Source: a secondary endosymbiont of Ctenarytaina eucalypti (GTDB lineage Bacteria; Pseudomonadota; Gammaproteobacteria; Enterobacterales; Enterobacteriaceae). Taken from it: a DNA stretch of 64,000 nucleotides. The stretch lies in assembly GCF_000287335.1 (NCBI RefSeq), contig NC_018419.1, positions 248,001 through 312,000 on the forward strand. Reading direction: 5' to 3'. The notes under the pieces were generated by a model. The model was not told the DNA's origin. It was given only the letters and a program-made list of their open reading frames with translations, and searched no databases. The translations under genes and the position numbers were made by a program. Below are positions 33,376-44,679 of the stretch, piece by piece. Numbering within the stretch: position 1 is the stretch's first letter; the number at the start of each line of letters is the position of its first letter.

Positions 33376-33406
33376 TGGTTAAGCTCTTTAATCATTGCCA
33401 TTGTCT
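33376..33406. repeat. Dispersed decayed repeat, copy B
   Basis: Partner of 2993-3022, same orientation, about 25 of 31 identical and all six differences transitions. In reverse it reads as a peptide ending DETMAMIKELNQITE before a stop, so it may be the end of an old coding sequence. Confidence 0.45.
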
Positions 33407-33544
33407 CATCTACCAGCTTATTATGCCTATAGAATTAAATGATCATTCAGCGCTATTCTGAAGCATCATAGCGCTATTCTAGCACTAATCTGCTCTCGTG
33501 ATAACTCATATCTTTTTCCAGATACCATGACTGCTTCTCAGATA

Positions 33545-33566
33545 CTCATCTTCGGCTGAAGATGAG
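33545..33566. repeat. Perfect 9-bp hairpin, 4-base loop
   Basis: CTCATCTTC and GAAGATGAG pair around GGCT. There is no T-run. Confidence 0.7.
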
Positions 33567-34424
33567 GAAGATAATATCAAAAATTAATGAATATTACCAC
33601 TCCTCCACAGAGGCATTAGCTGCTCTATTTTCTTCCTTAATAGCGCAAATTATGCCCGTTATGTGCTGTATCACACACCCCGCCAATCAAGTCCCTTCCG
33701 GGGGTTTTGTTATCGTGCTTTATCAAATCTAGCAGAGATTGAGCATTGAGCGTACTGTTGTGCGATTAATTCACACAGATCCCGTCATGTGTTGCATAGA
33801 GATCTTCTAGATAACTCTTACGAGTTACTATGGATTGTTCAAGAGCATGTCTTACGAGACTTCTCTTTTATATCTATTTCACGGCACATATTAAGACCAT
33901 GACCATCAATAACTCAAGGGGGTCATGTCATTTTATTTGGATATTGTTATGCTGATATAGCATGTCTTTCCTCGCGACCTTCAAAACCAATGAGATGGCA
34001 CATCTGGATAACTGTACTGATTAAGCGCGTCGTCTAAGAGAGGTCTACTCTATAGACGCATGAATAACTGACTCATACATCTATACTGAAAAATAATTTC
34101 GCCGTTTGAGGCACTGTTTATTAAATCGTTGATGAGTGTAAAGGTTTTCTTTACTACAGAGACTGGTTGCGAAATATAGCGCGTAAGGTGAGATGGTCAT
34201 TACTTAAAAATAGAATTTTTACACAGCTGGTGTTACATTAAGAAAATGCACCAGCGCACTACGCTAATAGTAAAAAATCTATTTTCTGCAACAATTATTT
34301 CCTCACTATTAAATTATGGTCGTATTTTATATTTCACCTCCCATTCTTCTACAGGCTTATACTGATATAACTGATATCATCAACATTTGAAGATATTATA
34401 TAGAGAAGATTTTTCTTAACAAGA

Positions 34425-34437
34425 GAGGGGTGTCATA
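34425..34437 (+). promoter_or_regulatory. Shine-Dalgarno and ATA at the ancestral galU start
   Basis: GAGGGG at 34425-34430 is four bases before ATA (34435-34437). The frame from this ATA reads [10 protein letters not shown], aligning residue for residue with E. coli GalU M-A-A-I-N-T-K-V-K-K. An in-frame TAA lies just upstream, so no other start precedes it. The nearest ATG (34447) is 16 bases from the Shine-Dalgarno. Confidence 0.65.
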
Positions 34438-34446
34438 TCTGCTATT

Positions 34447-35337
34447 ATGAAAAAAGTGAAAAAAGCAGTTATCCCGGTGGCAGGATTGGGTACACGCATG
34501 TTGCCGGCAACAAAAGCAATCCCGAAGGAAATGCTGCCTCTGGTAGATAAGCCTCTGATTCAGTACGTGGTTAATGAATGTATCGCAGCTGGTCTCAATG
34601 AGATCATACTGGTAACTCACTCGTCTAAAAATTCTATTGAAAATCATTTTGATACTAGTTTCGAACTAGAAGCGATGCTGGAAAAGCGCGTTAAACGTCA
34701 ACTATTAGAGGAGATTCAAGCAATTTGTCCGCCTCATGTAACCATTATGCAAGTGCGTCAGGGCCTCTCCCAGGGTCTAGGGCATGCGGTCTTATGCGCA
34801 CACCCGCTAGTGCGAAATGAGCCGGTTGCGGTGATCTTGCCCGACGTGATTATCGATGAATATGAGTCCAACTTGCAGACTGAAAATTTAGCGGGGATGC
34901 TAAAACGATTTGAAGATACCGGTCGCAGTCAAATTTTAGTTGAGGCAGTGAATGATGTCAGCAGCTATGGCGTAGTGGATTGCCACGGGAAGAACCTCAA
35001 GCCGGGTGAGAGCGTAAAGATGATTGGCGTCGTCGAAAAGCCAGCAGCTGGACAAGCGCCATCTAATTTATCGGTAGTTGGTCGTTATGTGCTGTCTGTC
35101 GATATTTGGGCGCTACTGAAAAAAACACAGCCTGGTTCCGGAAATGAAATTCAACTGACGGATGCTATTGCGATGCTAATAGAAACAGAAGCCGTTGAAG
35201 CGTACCGCCTGATAGGTCTCAGCCATGATTGCGGCAATAAGTTGGGCTATATGAAAACGTTCGTTGAGTATGGTCTTCGTCATAAAATATTTGGTAAAGA
35301 ATTTAAAACTTGGTTAAAAGTTTCTATCAAAGAATAA
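34447..35337 (+). CDS. galU: UTP-glucose-1-phosphate uridylyltransferase
   Basis: GalU makes UDP-glucose from glucose 1-phosphate and UTP, feeding LPS core, trehalose and UDP-glucuronate synthesis. From the ATG at 34447 there are 296 residues (E. coli 302). The nucleotide-binding signature [62 protein letters not shown] and [10 protein letters not shown] are intact. The true start may be an ATA four codons upstream, because the only Shine-Dalgarno is placed for that codon. It is followed after 49 bases by ugd and then the epimerase, forming an apparent UDP-sugar operon. Confidence 0.96.
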   Translation: MKKVKKAVIPVAGLGTRMLPATKAIPKEMLPLVDKPLIQYVVNECIAAGLNEIILVTHSSKNSIENHFDTSFELEAMLEKRVKRQLLEEIQAICPPHVTIMQVRQGLSQGLGHAVLCAHPLVRNEPVAVILPDVIIDEYESNLQTENLAGMLKRFEDTGRSQILVEAVNDVSSYGVVDCHGKNLKPGESVKMIGVVEKPAAGQAPSNLSVVGRYVLSVDIWALLKKTQPGSGNEIQLTDAIAMLIETEAVEAYRLIGLSHDCGNKLGYMKTFVEYGLRHKIFGKEFKTWLKVSIKE

Positions 35338-35386
35338 CGCGCTGCGGTTTTTTCGCTACACATTAACACTGACAGGATCTGCCAAC

Positions 35387-36742
35387 ATGAAAGTAACTGT
35401 TTTTGGTATCGGCTATGTCGGCTTGGTGCAGGCGGCGGTTTTAGCTGAAGCGGGGCACGTCGTGTTATGCGTCGACGTAGATGCACATAAAGTTAAAAAT
35501 CTAAAAAAAGGCGTGATGCCTATTTTCGAGCCAGGGCTGACGCCGCTAGTACAGCAGAATTATAAAGCCGGTCGGCTGCAATTCACTACAGATGCGAAAG
35601 CGGGTGTCAATTATAGCGTTCTCCAGTGTATCGCAGTAGGCACGCCACCTGAGGCAGATGGTTCTGCAGATTTAAAATACGTGACCGAGGTAGTTCGCCA
35701 TATCGCCAAGTACATGAACCATCATAAAGTGATTCTAAATAAATCTACTGTACCGGTGGGTACTGCAGATATTGTACGTTCGGTGATACAGAAAACGCTG
35801 AGAAATCGAAACAGTACGCTGACGTTCGATATCGTATCAAACCCTGAGTTTTTAAAAGAAGGGGCTGCGGTGAACGATTGTATGCGTCCTGAACGCATTG
35901 TGGTCGGGACAGACAATGCAGAAGTTGTGGCATTATTGCATGAGCTGTACGCGCCCTTCAATCGCAACCATGACCGGATGATCCTGATGGATATCCGTAG
36001 CGCCGAGCTGACAAAATACGCCGCCAACTGTATGCTGGCAACTAAAATTAGCTTTATGAATGAAATCGCTAATCTAGCAGAATTACTAGGTGCAGATGTG
36101 GAGAAAGTACGCCAGGGCATCGGATCGGACTCACGCATCGGTTATAGTTTTATTTACCCCGGCTGCGGCTACGGTGGATCTTGCTTCCCAAAAGACGTAC
36201 AAGCACTTATTCGGACAGCCAAAAACATTGGTTACCAGCCTAAGCTACTTCAGGCTGTAGAGGACGTGAATGATTGCCAGAAAGATAAACTACCGGCTTT
36301 TATTCGACGCCATTTTGGCGACAATCTGAGCGATAAAACCTTTGCATTATGGGGGCTGTCGTTCAAACCCAATACCGACGATATGCGCGAAGCATCAAGC
36401 CGCGTGTTGATGGAATCGTTATGGCAGGCTTGCGCGACTATTCAGGCTTTCGATCCAGAAGCGATGAATGAAACGCATCGCATCTACGGCCACCGAGACG
36501 ATCTGCAGTTGATGGCCACTAAAGAAGCTGTGCTATGTGGTGCTGATGCGCTGATCATTTGTACTGAATGGCAAAACTTCCGTGCACCGGATTTTGATGT
36601 CATTAAGGCGGCACTAAAACAACCGGTTATCTTTGATGGTCGTAACTTATATGATCCGGAACGCCTGGCCAGTCGTGGCTTTGTCTATTATGGCATTGGC
36701 CGCGGCGCGGCGATTGCGCCTCATGCATGCCTAAGAAATTAG
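35387..36742 (+). CDS. ugd: UDP-glucose 6-dehydrogenase
   Basis: Oxidises UDP-glucose to UDP-glucuronate using two NAD+. The 451 residues fit the longer two-domain Ugd/TuaD group rather than the shorter 388-residue E. coli K-12 Ugd. The N-terminal Rossmann motif is FGIGYVG; other conserved text is [57 protein letters not shown], the catalytic Cys266 in [10 protein letters not shown], and [21 protein letters not shown] lies about 11 bases upstream of the ATG. It ends one base before the epimerase start, so the two are probably co-translated. Confidence 0.95.
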   Translation: MKVTVFGIGYVGLVQAAVLAEAGHVVLCVDVDAHKVKNLKKGVMPIFEPGLTPLVQQNYKAGRLQFTTDAKAGVNYSVLQCIAVGTPPEADGSADLKYVTEVVRHIAKYMNHHKVILNKSTVPVGTADIVRSVIQKTLRNRNSTLTFDIVSNPEFLKEGAAVNDCMRPERIVVGTDNAEVVALLHELYAPFNRNHDRMILMDIRSAELTKYAANCMLATKISFMNEIANLAELLGADVEKVRQGIGSDSRIGYSFIYPGCGYGGSCFPKDVQALIRTAKNIGYQPKLLQAVEDVNDCQKDKLPAFIRRHFGDNLSDKTFALWGLSFKPNTDDMREASSRVLMESLWQACATIQAFDPEAMNETHRIYGHRDDLQLMATKEAVLCGADALIICTEWQNFRAPDFDVIKAALKQPVIFDGRNLYDPERLASRGFVYYGIGRGAAIAPHACLRN

Positions 36743-36743
36743 A

Positions 36744-37745
36744 ATGAAATTTTTAGTCACCGGGGCCGCCGGTTTTATTGGTTATCATGTCAGCAAGCGT
36801 CTTCTCGCTGATGGTCATCAGGTGAGTGGTCTTGACAACCTGAGCGCGTATTATGATGTATCATTAAAGCAAGCGCGTCTCGCAAGGCTGCAAGCCTATG
36901 AAGCCTTTATTTTTCATAAGATTGATTTGGTAGACCGCCGTGCCATAGCCAGCCTATTTACCGATGAAGGATTCGAAAGGGTAATCCACCTTGCTGGTCA
37001 AGTCGGCGTGCGATATTCTCTGGACAATCCCCTGGCCTACGGCGATGCCAACCTGATCGGACATCTTAATATTCTTGAGGGTTGCCGACATACGCAGGTA
37101 GGGCATCTGTTGTACGCGTCCTCCAGTTCGGTCTATGGTCTTAACCGCAAGCTGCCATTTTCAACATCTGACGCGGTAGACCATCCAATATCGCTATATG
37201 CAGCCACTAAAAAAGCCAATGAGCTTATGGCGCACACCTATGCGCACCTGTATCAGTTGCCAACAACAGGTATGCGATTTTTTACTGTCTACGGCCCGTG
37301 GGGTCGCCCGGATATGGCGTTGTTCAAATTCACTCATGCGATGCTTCGCGGCGAGCGTATAGACGTTTATAACAACGGGGTCATGTTACGTGACTTTACC
37401 TATATTGACGACATTGTCGAAGCTGTCATACGTCTACAGGACCTGATTCCGGTCCAGGATGCCTCCTGGACAGCGGAAACTGGCTCACCGGCATCGAGTT
37501 CTTCACCATATCGTGTCTACAATATTGGCAATAGTCAACCGGTCAAGCTGATAGACTATATTCAGGCACTTGAAGATGCCCTTGGTATCCAAGCAGAGAA
37601 AAATCTACTGCCACTGCAGCCAGGAGATATACTAGAAACTAGCGCGGATGCACTAGCGCTCTATCGCGCTATCGGTTTCAAACCACAGACTCCGCTTTCG
37701 GAGGGAGTAAAACAGTTCGTTGCATGGTATCGTGAGTATTACTAA
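36744..37745 (+). CDS. UDP-glucuronate 4-epimerase (NAD-dependent epimerase)
   Basis: Extended short-chain dehydrogenase of 333 residues. The N-terminal NAD motif is GAAGFIG (8-14); the catalytic triad includes Ser/Thr in YASSSSVYG and Tyr-Lys in SLYAATKKANE; then GMRFFTVYGPWGRPDMALFKF and RDFTYIDDIVEAV. These place it in the CapI/Uge-type group that interconverts UDP-glucuronate and UDP-galacturonate. Sitting directly behind galU and ugd, it would complete UDP-glucose to UDP-GlcA to UDP-GalA. UDP-GalA decorates LPS core in Klebsiella. dTDP-glucose dehydratase is an alternative, but the Ugd neighbour and the SLYAATKK text favour the epimerase. Confidence 0.9.
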   Translation: MKFLVTGAAGFIGYHVSKRLLADGHQVSGLDNLSAYYDVSLKQARLARLQAYEAFIFHKIDLVDRRAIASLFTDEGFERVIHLAGQVGVRYSLDNPLAYGDANLIGHLNILEGCRHTQVGHLLYASSSSVYGLNRKLPFSTSDAVDHPISLYAATKKANELMAHTYAHLYQLPTTGMRFFTVYGPWGRPDMALFKFTHAMLRGERIDVYNNGVMLRDFTYIDDIVEAVIRLQDLIPVQDASWTAETGSPASSSSPYRVYNIGNSQPVKLIDYIQALEDALGIQAEKNLLPLQPGDILETSADALALYRAIGFKPQTPLSEGVKQFVAWYREYY

Positions 37746-40700
37746 CGCTTATCGTATTTCTCTAACGCCTATCTACAAGGCAGGTATGGTTATTTCAAAA
37801 GACCTATTGTTAAAATCATTAGCCCTATATGAAGCTGATATAGAATTTTATGTGTGAGGTGTATTTAATAAACCTTCTCCCCATGTTCAATCGGTCATTC
37901 TTTATTAAATACCCAAGGTGCAGTTTAGTCTTCGGAAAACTCAACTATGCCTTAGCTGTGTTATATACGTTTAACTTTTGAGTGATTTATACATGACTGC
38001 AGTCATTTTAATGTAAGCCCTACTCTAGTGCATGGAACGTTTCCAACTAGACAGTGATTTTATGAGTTCATGATCAACTCTTTATTCAGTATAGCTTATG
38101 GGTCTGTTATTAGGGCGCTGACTTGGCTATTGATAAATATCATAAAGTGTATAACGTGCATATTGCGAAAAGGGCTATGCTAACACAATGCAACTGCGAA
38201 GCAATATGCCTCATGCCATCATTCTCTGAATGACTGTCATAATTAACATCATTGCGCCACCTGCGCATCATGCACTTGCGGACACATAGGGTGACTCAGA
38301 GTTATTCTAAACCGGAATAGGCGGCATTATTTTATTTCTCGATAGAGAATGATGCTAGTAGCCTTCATCCTGAACGCTTCAGTCAACGCTTGTTTTTATT
38401 TTCGGTAAGGATGCGGCAGCAAAACTGCTAGCGCCTTTTCTCCTGATGACACAACAATAAGATAACGCCGAACGGCTTCCGACAATCTGGACCTCCAGAG
38501 ACCGTTCGGTTACTGTTGCAAAATATATCACTGTAAGCACCAGGGTTATGTATAATAAAGGGATGGAAATTGCAGCAAACAACAACCAGTAGACGCCAGA
38601 ATTTATTTTTTCTACTAAGCATAGTATGGCGCATGAGCTGATATTTATGTGCAACGGTACTCAAGGCTGGTCTAAGTAAGCATTCTTCTTCTCTAATTGA
38701 AGCGCTGATACGTGCGGCTGAGAGCAGCCTTTCCTGTCTTACGTGGGATCCCGATGATGTTACCTGATGTTCGCCGGGCAGTAAAGTAAGTCTTATGACA
38801 CAATTGCTCAATCGTTCATAATACGATGGAATACAGGTCAGCACGTAAAGCAAGAACCAATTAAAGCAACTTGATATAATGAATACAGAGGACTGCTTGA
38901 ATAGCACAAAAAGCCTTCTAGAGGTTAGCTACATATCACTCCAACAGATTGTCTAAGCAACCTATACTTCGGCGGAAATCAATAATTAGCCTCCGGGGCC
39001 CTAAGACAACCCGCTCCATCGCCGTCGTGGTTCTATTTCATAACCTCGCCAGAATCAAGCATACGCATTAAGTATGCATGAGGTTGATAAATAAAATGTT
39101 TCTTATTATTGAAGAGTGTTTTGAAAAACAAAGACTGTACAAGGGGTTGGCCACGAGGAGAGCTGTTGTTACATTGCGCGAACGATATATTCGGAACTGC
39201 TTCAAAAGCAATAAGGTTAGACGCTTTAGCAGATTATTATCTTCCTCAATTAACTTCGCGCCACAGTCACTTAGGAGAAGATGACTAGACTACCTAGACG
39301 TCTGCTGCACCGAAGGGTGATTAAAGCTATCGAGCGCTTGTAAAATACTACTTCTTTTTCTAGGTGTAATTACTGTCATTCAAATATGAAATTTCAGCAG
39401 CATTAAAGAGTTTTTAAAAAATTTAAATTAAGGTTACTATTATCTCATCTCAAAACGATGTATTTAAAAGATATTTCATATGGAAAAAGGATTAAAAGTG
39501 CTATCTCGCCCACCTCCAATACCGCTATCAAGCAATCTAATTCTCTCAGATTATAAATGAATGACTCAGTCTTTTATTCATGACATAGATAATACTTCTT
39601 TGCGATAGCGTCACCACCTACTTTACCAGTCCGTCAGTGGTATTCCAGTAACCCGCTAATAATCGTATAGTCTTGGGCTGTTTACTAAGGATTTGAGAGG
39701 TTTTTGTTGACTGCATCGCTCTATTTATAACGCTGCTTTTTAAATGTCAACACTATTCTTTTCTTTTCTTGGGCATTCGAAAAAAGACAACTGACATCAG
39801 TATTAAATGATCAGCATGTTCATGAAAGGGCCCGTGAGGTCATGGATTGCATCGCTCTGAAAATTTTTCGTTCAGGAGACTGGGGGGTAGTCCGGTTGCA
39901 TATGTCGAAAGATGCAAAGAACAGCGTAAACGCTATCCAGCAATAGACAATACATTACCTAAAATTATTTAGGCTGACTTACCGCACAGAAGGGCAACTG
40001 CTGTAAAAAAATCTACTAAAGGCAATAACGAAAACCACCCAAATATATTGGCAATTTAGGCTGACGGCACTGTTAATATATGTTAGTAGTAATATAACCT
40101 TACAACAGAAGAAACTCAGACGCTTTTCTTACTGCACCAAGGTTCAGAATATAACCTACTCCTGCGTATGAGTGTAATCACATGCTTGAGAAAAGGCATA
40201 TATTTGTTAAATATGTATATTTATACTCTTGACTGAGTAAATTTCTGCATAGCCTGAACATACCATTATGAAGCAAGACCCCATAATAAAAGGGAACAAG
40301 AAAGATGATCAGCATAATCTACTAACAATGTATTAAAATAACAGCATGATTTTGTATCATTGAGCATATATAGAACGCATAAGGTTTTTTAATACAGAGG
40401 GAGAAAAACTCGACGGTAGGATTATGTTCAATTTCCCTACTGAAGACATCTTGTCTCGCCCGGCGACTGCGATGAAGCGAATGTTTTGGCGCTTATCCGA
40501 CTAAAGCACCTGATTATATATTAATATCAAAGTAAGAACATAGTCTTAGATCCTTACTTATTCTTCTACATGCTGCGGATATGGCGTACTAGATAACGTA
40601 GTTGTTGTCAGTAGCATCGGTCTGAAAATATCTTTCCATGACGTCCGTAATAACCTCGTGGTTTTCTATCAATCATTTATGACACAACGCCTCTAGCTTA

Positions 40701-41741
40701 CGAAAAAGCACACGACTGGTGATGATCATTTTGAAGTTTTCCTTTTACTTTCTAGATAAAGTCTGGCTCCCGGGCGCACAGTATTGTTGTGCTGATCCAC
40801 TATATGTACCGATGATAACTGCGCATTTTTTCTATGACGGCGCTGCGCTAATTGCGGTGGCAGGAGTTACCTGGTGTATTTTTTTCGAACAACACTATAC
40901 CGCTCCCTAATCATTGCATCATCTCAGTGTCATGTTTGCTTCAAGCTAGCTGACCTACATTATCCCATCCTGCTGCTCTTCTTAGAACTGATAGGAGCAG
41001 AAGGTCTTGTTATGCTTCAGATTGTTTATAAATAGCGAGTTCTGAAAAAACAGCACCCTAACAGTTTTCATGGGAGTATTAATAGCATTGTTTGATGATC
41101 CTGCATCATACCTGCATTTCTCAAGATCTGCTTTCCGTGTCGGGGAACAGCACTGGAAATGCACTATAGGACGCACGCCATGGCAGTTAAGATAGGGATC
41201 ATTCGCAAATTGCAGCAGCATTCGGCCGCGCTGTACCCCCCTTATAGGTCTTTGTGTATATAGTGGCTTTATTGAAGCCTAAACCCATTTTTGCAGAAGT
41301 AACTATACCTGAAAAGAGAAAGTAAGCTATTATGGATCTGCAGTAAGTCGCGGACTTATTGTCCGGCGAAAAACACTTTCTGGGTGATTATTTTTATCTG
41401 GATGACTATAGTATGCAAGAAATGAGAAAACGAGACGTTCAAAAACAATGCAATCCCATTTCGTGCGGAACCGCTTCTTCAAAACGGTTATTAATTTAAT
41501 AAAGACTGTTGGGAGTAAAAAAACTATTAAGCATAATCATCGCCTGCATTAATGCGCTGGCGAATAGAAAGTTAATATTATAGCAGCACGGTCAAAGTAT
41601 AGGTCATTAGGGAGGAGAGACCACAGAAGAGACTCGCAGGATTATAGCTCTTTTATCCCGCTTCACAGGTATAACTCACCATGCAAGACCCACTAAAATT
41701 TGCCATAATAGCGGCTAACTTAGCTAAAAATAAGAATAAGC
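37746..41741. other. Four kilobases without a recognisable gene
   Basis: No gene can be supported. Open frames at 38379-38907 (minus), 39078-39284 and 40719-40910 (plus) show no family motifs or ribosome binding sites. A short GCATAC/GTATGC stem is near 39058-39076. An extended -10 like TGCCATAAT at 41701-41709, about 33 bases before the rnt ATG, may be its promoter, though no -35 is evident. Confidence 0.55.
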
Positions 41742-42446
41742 ATGGCTGTAATAAAGGATCTTAACACTCTTCGGGCGCGCTTCCGGGGATTTTATCCCGT
41801 TGTGATTGATATAGAAACCTCGGGTTTCAATCCAAGAACCGATGCGTTGTTAGAAATCGCCGCTGTAACCCTGAAAATGGATAACGATGGCTGGTTGAAT
41901 GCTGACAACACGCTACATTTCCATGTAGCGCCCTTTCCCGGCGCCCTGCTTAATCCCGAATCGCTGGCCTTTAACGGTATTGATCCGTACAACCCACTAC
42001 GCAGTGCAGTGACTGAACATAAAGCTTTGCATGAAATATTTAAACTCGTACGTAAAGGAATTAAAGATCAGGACTGCAACCGCGCCATTATCGTCGCTCA
42101 CAATGCTGCTTTTGATCACGTCTTTCTGATGGCCGCAACCGAGCGTGCTAGTCTAAAATGCAACCCTTTTCATCCCTTCACTACCTTTGATACTGCGGCA
42201 CTAAGTGGCCTCGTACTGGGACAGACCGTGTTAGCTAAAGCCTGTGCTGCGACCGGCATCCCCTTTGACAGGAATCAAGCACATTCAGCACTATACGATA
42301 CCGCACGTACGGCTAGTTTATTTTGTGAATTAGTCAACAGCTGGAAACGCCTGGGAGGCTGGCCGGTATCTACACCCCTAACGCGTGACATAAAAAATGA
42401 TTCTATCGCTGATCAGGATCACTCTAACGCAGCTCTCAAAATGTAA
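41742..42446 (+). CDS. rnt: Ribonuclease T
   Basis: A DnaQ-fold 3'-5' exonuclease that trims tRNA, 5S and 23S rRNA 3' ends and removes the tRNA CCA end. The 234 residues include the whole E. coli protein (215) plus a C-terminal tail of about 20. The DEDDh residues are Asp23 and Glu25 (VIDIETSG), Asp125 (HNAAFDH), His181 and Asp186 (HSALYDT). The first eight residues differ from E. coli, and the Shine-Dalgarno is weak. In E. coli lhr lies between rnt and grxD; here it is lost and grxD lies convergently 180 bases downstream. Confidence 0.95.
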   Translation: MAVIKDLNTLRARFRGFYPVVIDIETSGFNPRTDALLEIAAVTLKMDNDGWLNADNTLHFHVAPFPGALLNPESLAFNGIDPYNPLRSAVTEHKALHEIFKLVRKGIKDQDCNRAIIVAHNAAFDHVFLMAATERASLKCNPFHPFTTFDTAALSGLVLGQTVLAKACAATGIPFDRNQAHSALYDTARTASLFCELVNSWKRLGGWPVSTPLTRDIKNDSIADQDHSNAALKM

Positions 42447-42547
42447 CCCTACTCATGCTGATAAGCGAGCTGTGTGGATCCCGTCATCGATAGACATGCG
42501 CGGCAACGATAACGCTTTTATGTCAAACCACGCGGTAATTTCCTCTG

Positions 42548-42584
42548 AAAAAAGCTAAGCTAGCATACACCTTAGTTGGTGTAT
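42548..42584 (-). terminator. Possible grxD terminator
   Basis: On the minus strand ATACACC/GGTGTAT forms a 7-bp stem, followed by a small GCTA-GCT-TAGC stem that runs directly into a T-run. It begins about 40 bases after the grxD stop. Confidence 0.45.
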
Positions 42585-42625
42585 AATGTCTTATTCTCCC
42601 TGCATAGAATAAAAAATTGCTCATA

Positions 42626-42970
42626 CTATGAATGATTCTCTTGAGAATTGTATTTTACTATCGCTTCTTTAATCAGAGTCAGTAATTCCCCGCGATGGTA
42701 CATATCAACGATAATATCACATCCGCCGATCAGCTCGCCACGCACCCATAACTGCGGGAAGGTTGGCCAGTGAGCGAATGTTGGCAATTCGGCACGAATG
42801 TTAGGATTAGTTAGTACATCCACATAAGCAAAACGCTCACCGCACGCAGAAAGCACCTGTACAGCCTGCGCGGAAAAACCACATCCCGGTAATTTTGGGG
42901 AGCCTTTCATGTACAGTAAAATCGGATTCTCGGTGATCTGTTGCTGAATTTTTTCGATAGTCTTTAGCAT
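42626..42970 (-). CDS. grxD: Monothiol glutaredoxin 4
   Basis: Monothiol glutaredoxin that carries glutathione-bound [2Fe-2S] clusters and works in iron-sulfur cluster delivery. The 114 residues match E. coli GrxD (115). The active-site CGFS motif has Cys30, preceded by MKGSPKLPGCGFS; WPTFPQLWVRGELIGGCDI carries the glutathione-binding cis-proline and GG. The C-terminal helix is slightly divergent. It lies convergent to rnt, as expected once lhr is removed from the ancestral order. Confidence 0.96.
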   Translation of the reverse strand: MLKTIEKIQQQITENPILLYMKGSPKLPGCGFSAQAVQVLSACGERFAYVDVLTNPNIRAELPTFAHWPTFPQLWVRGELIGGCDIIVDMYHRGELLTLIKEAIVKYNSQENHS

Positions 42971-43634
42971 TTTATCGGTTCCTTAAGTCACTAGAAGGCG
43001 TTTCGTTATTATTCATCGAGTCTAACATTATTTTTCATTGTAACGATTATAGAAAAAGCATTTAAATACTTTCCCTTTCACTACAGCGTGCAAGATATAG
43101 TATCATTGAATGATCTTGGCTTAAACCGATTGCATCGTTATCCTGTAAGATCTTAATAGAGTTTGTTGAAAAGCATTTTTGACGAGTCCTTAACTACCAA
43201 CAGCACTATTCTCCCGAAATGTAAACGATCCTTAGCACACCTAAGAGATTTACTAAAAAAGTATTTTGAGCATTTTTATAGCCCTACCTAGAGGTAGGAT
43301 AATCTAATTAACGTCGATTTCGATGAACACACGTCAGTGTGTTGAGTCCGTATAAGGCTGTTTCAGGCGGTAAACATGAGAGTCAGAAAGAAACCCGGGG
43401 ACTTGCCATTCCTCTCATGACTGTGCCCAGATGCTGATTTTGAGGCGAATAGTTAACCTCCGCTAATACGATCAACTAATATTTGACACTCTGCTGCGGC
43501 GTGATAATTGGCTTTATTGCTGCCTCAACAAAACGGCATGCTAGTAAGGTGTATCGTGAGTTCCGAAATCTAAGACTTTCCTTATTGTCTTATAGATTTA
43601 TGGTATCAAATTCGGAAGAACCGCTATCTACATA

Positions 43635-43661
43635 GTGCGCTTTTGTGATAAATCTAAAGAA
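43635..43661. repeat. IS-end-like motif 3
   Basis: Reads TTTTGTGATAAATCTAAAGAA, similar to the motifs at 3372-3390 and 21831-21854. No transposase is attached. Confidence 0.25.
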
Positions 43662-44169
43662 ATCATTTTATACCGCGTCTTGTTTTCTGCTCAGTAGCTC
43701 TGACTCCCTACTGTACGTTGCTCTACACTGCTGCTGGCAGACTTTTTATTTTCGTTTACTTTGAACTCTTTTAAGCTAGTGCTTTTAAGAACTAGCTGCA
43801 TGATTTTATTAAATGTTAACGTTTCCATTTTTTTGAACAAATCTAAAGTGCAAATAATCATTTCGCAAGTTTAGTTAACTTCTTTTAAGAAATGATCTCC
43901 ATAGCAACCTAACAGGTTTTGATTATGAACTAAGCAATACACAACTAGCCTGTTAAGTAGTTGAGTGCTCTGAGAGCATGGATAGATGAGTTAACCATTT
44001 TTACATAAAAAGCAATGAATGCTCTTATACGGTCTAGCCGATATCTGTTAACTCAGATCTCGCGAGAGTACCATGATGCTGATCATGAGGCGGTTAATTT
44101 GACTAGCTCTGATCGCTTTAAAGGAATTCAGTCGCTTAATATTTAAGCTTATATAGATGTGACCAGACC

Positions 44170-44209
44170 CCGACTCTCATTGCTTGCCGTGCTAAGCAAT
44201 GAGAGTCGG
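44170..44209. repeat. Perfect 16-bp hairpin
   Basis: CCGACTCTCATTGCTT (44170-44185) is exactly mirrored at 44194-44209 around an 8-base loop. There is no T-run. Confidence 0.85.
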
Positions 44210-44629
44210 AACAAGAATAAACACGTTAAGGCATAATGAAATTATGTGTTTATTCATTAATAATATTGGACTGAAAGGTTTTGCTGAAGAAAAATAAACG
44301 GTTTACCAGAATGGTGTAGATAAGTGAACATCATGGTCTTAGTATCACCTCTTAGCAGACAGGGTGGCTCATAAAAAAATCTCTGCCAAATGATCGCATA
44401 TAGCAATGTCTAATAAAGAAAATCGTTTGAATATGATACAGTCATCCCACAGAAAAATGTAAGTGTCGTTTAATAACGTTTCTTACGAAGAACATTAGCA
44501 TAATAATGCTCTGTTAAATATTATTGTGAATTAGTTTATACTTTCTCGGTAGGGATAATATTAGATCAGCTCATAAGACGAGGCTAACCCTGCAATTAAA
44601 TCAGTATTTGATCCGGAATCATAAGACCC

Positions 44630-44679
44630 AAAAAAAATCTTTAGGCCTCACCCTCGGTCACTGACCGCAAGGGTGAGGC
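44630..44679 (-). terminator. Orphan terminator-like hairpin
   Basis: GCCTCACCCT (44645-44654) pairs perfectly with AGGGTGAGGC (44670-44679), with a small inner CGGT/ACCG stem. On the minus strand it is followed within seven bases by a run of T (44630-44637). No gene precedes it on that strand, so it probably ended a lost gene. Confidence 0.45.

Larger units (their letters stand above)
33267..34434. other. Non-coding stretch between argS and galU
   Basis: No gene recognised. It holds copy B of the decayed repeat (33376-33406), a 9-bp perfect hairpin (33545-33566), an IS-end-like motif (33751-33772) and a second transition-decayed match to 53338-53360 near 33718-33740. Confidence 0.55.

Noticed and set aside
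37746..41741. Open frames at 38379-38907, 39078-39284 and 40719-40910
   Set aside because: No motifs, no ribosome binding sites, overlapping opposing frames; typical of random open frames in non-coding DNA.
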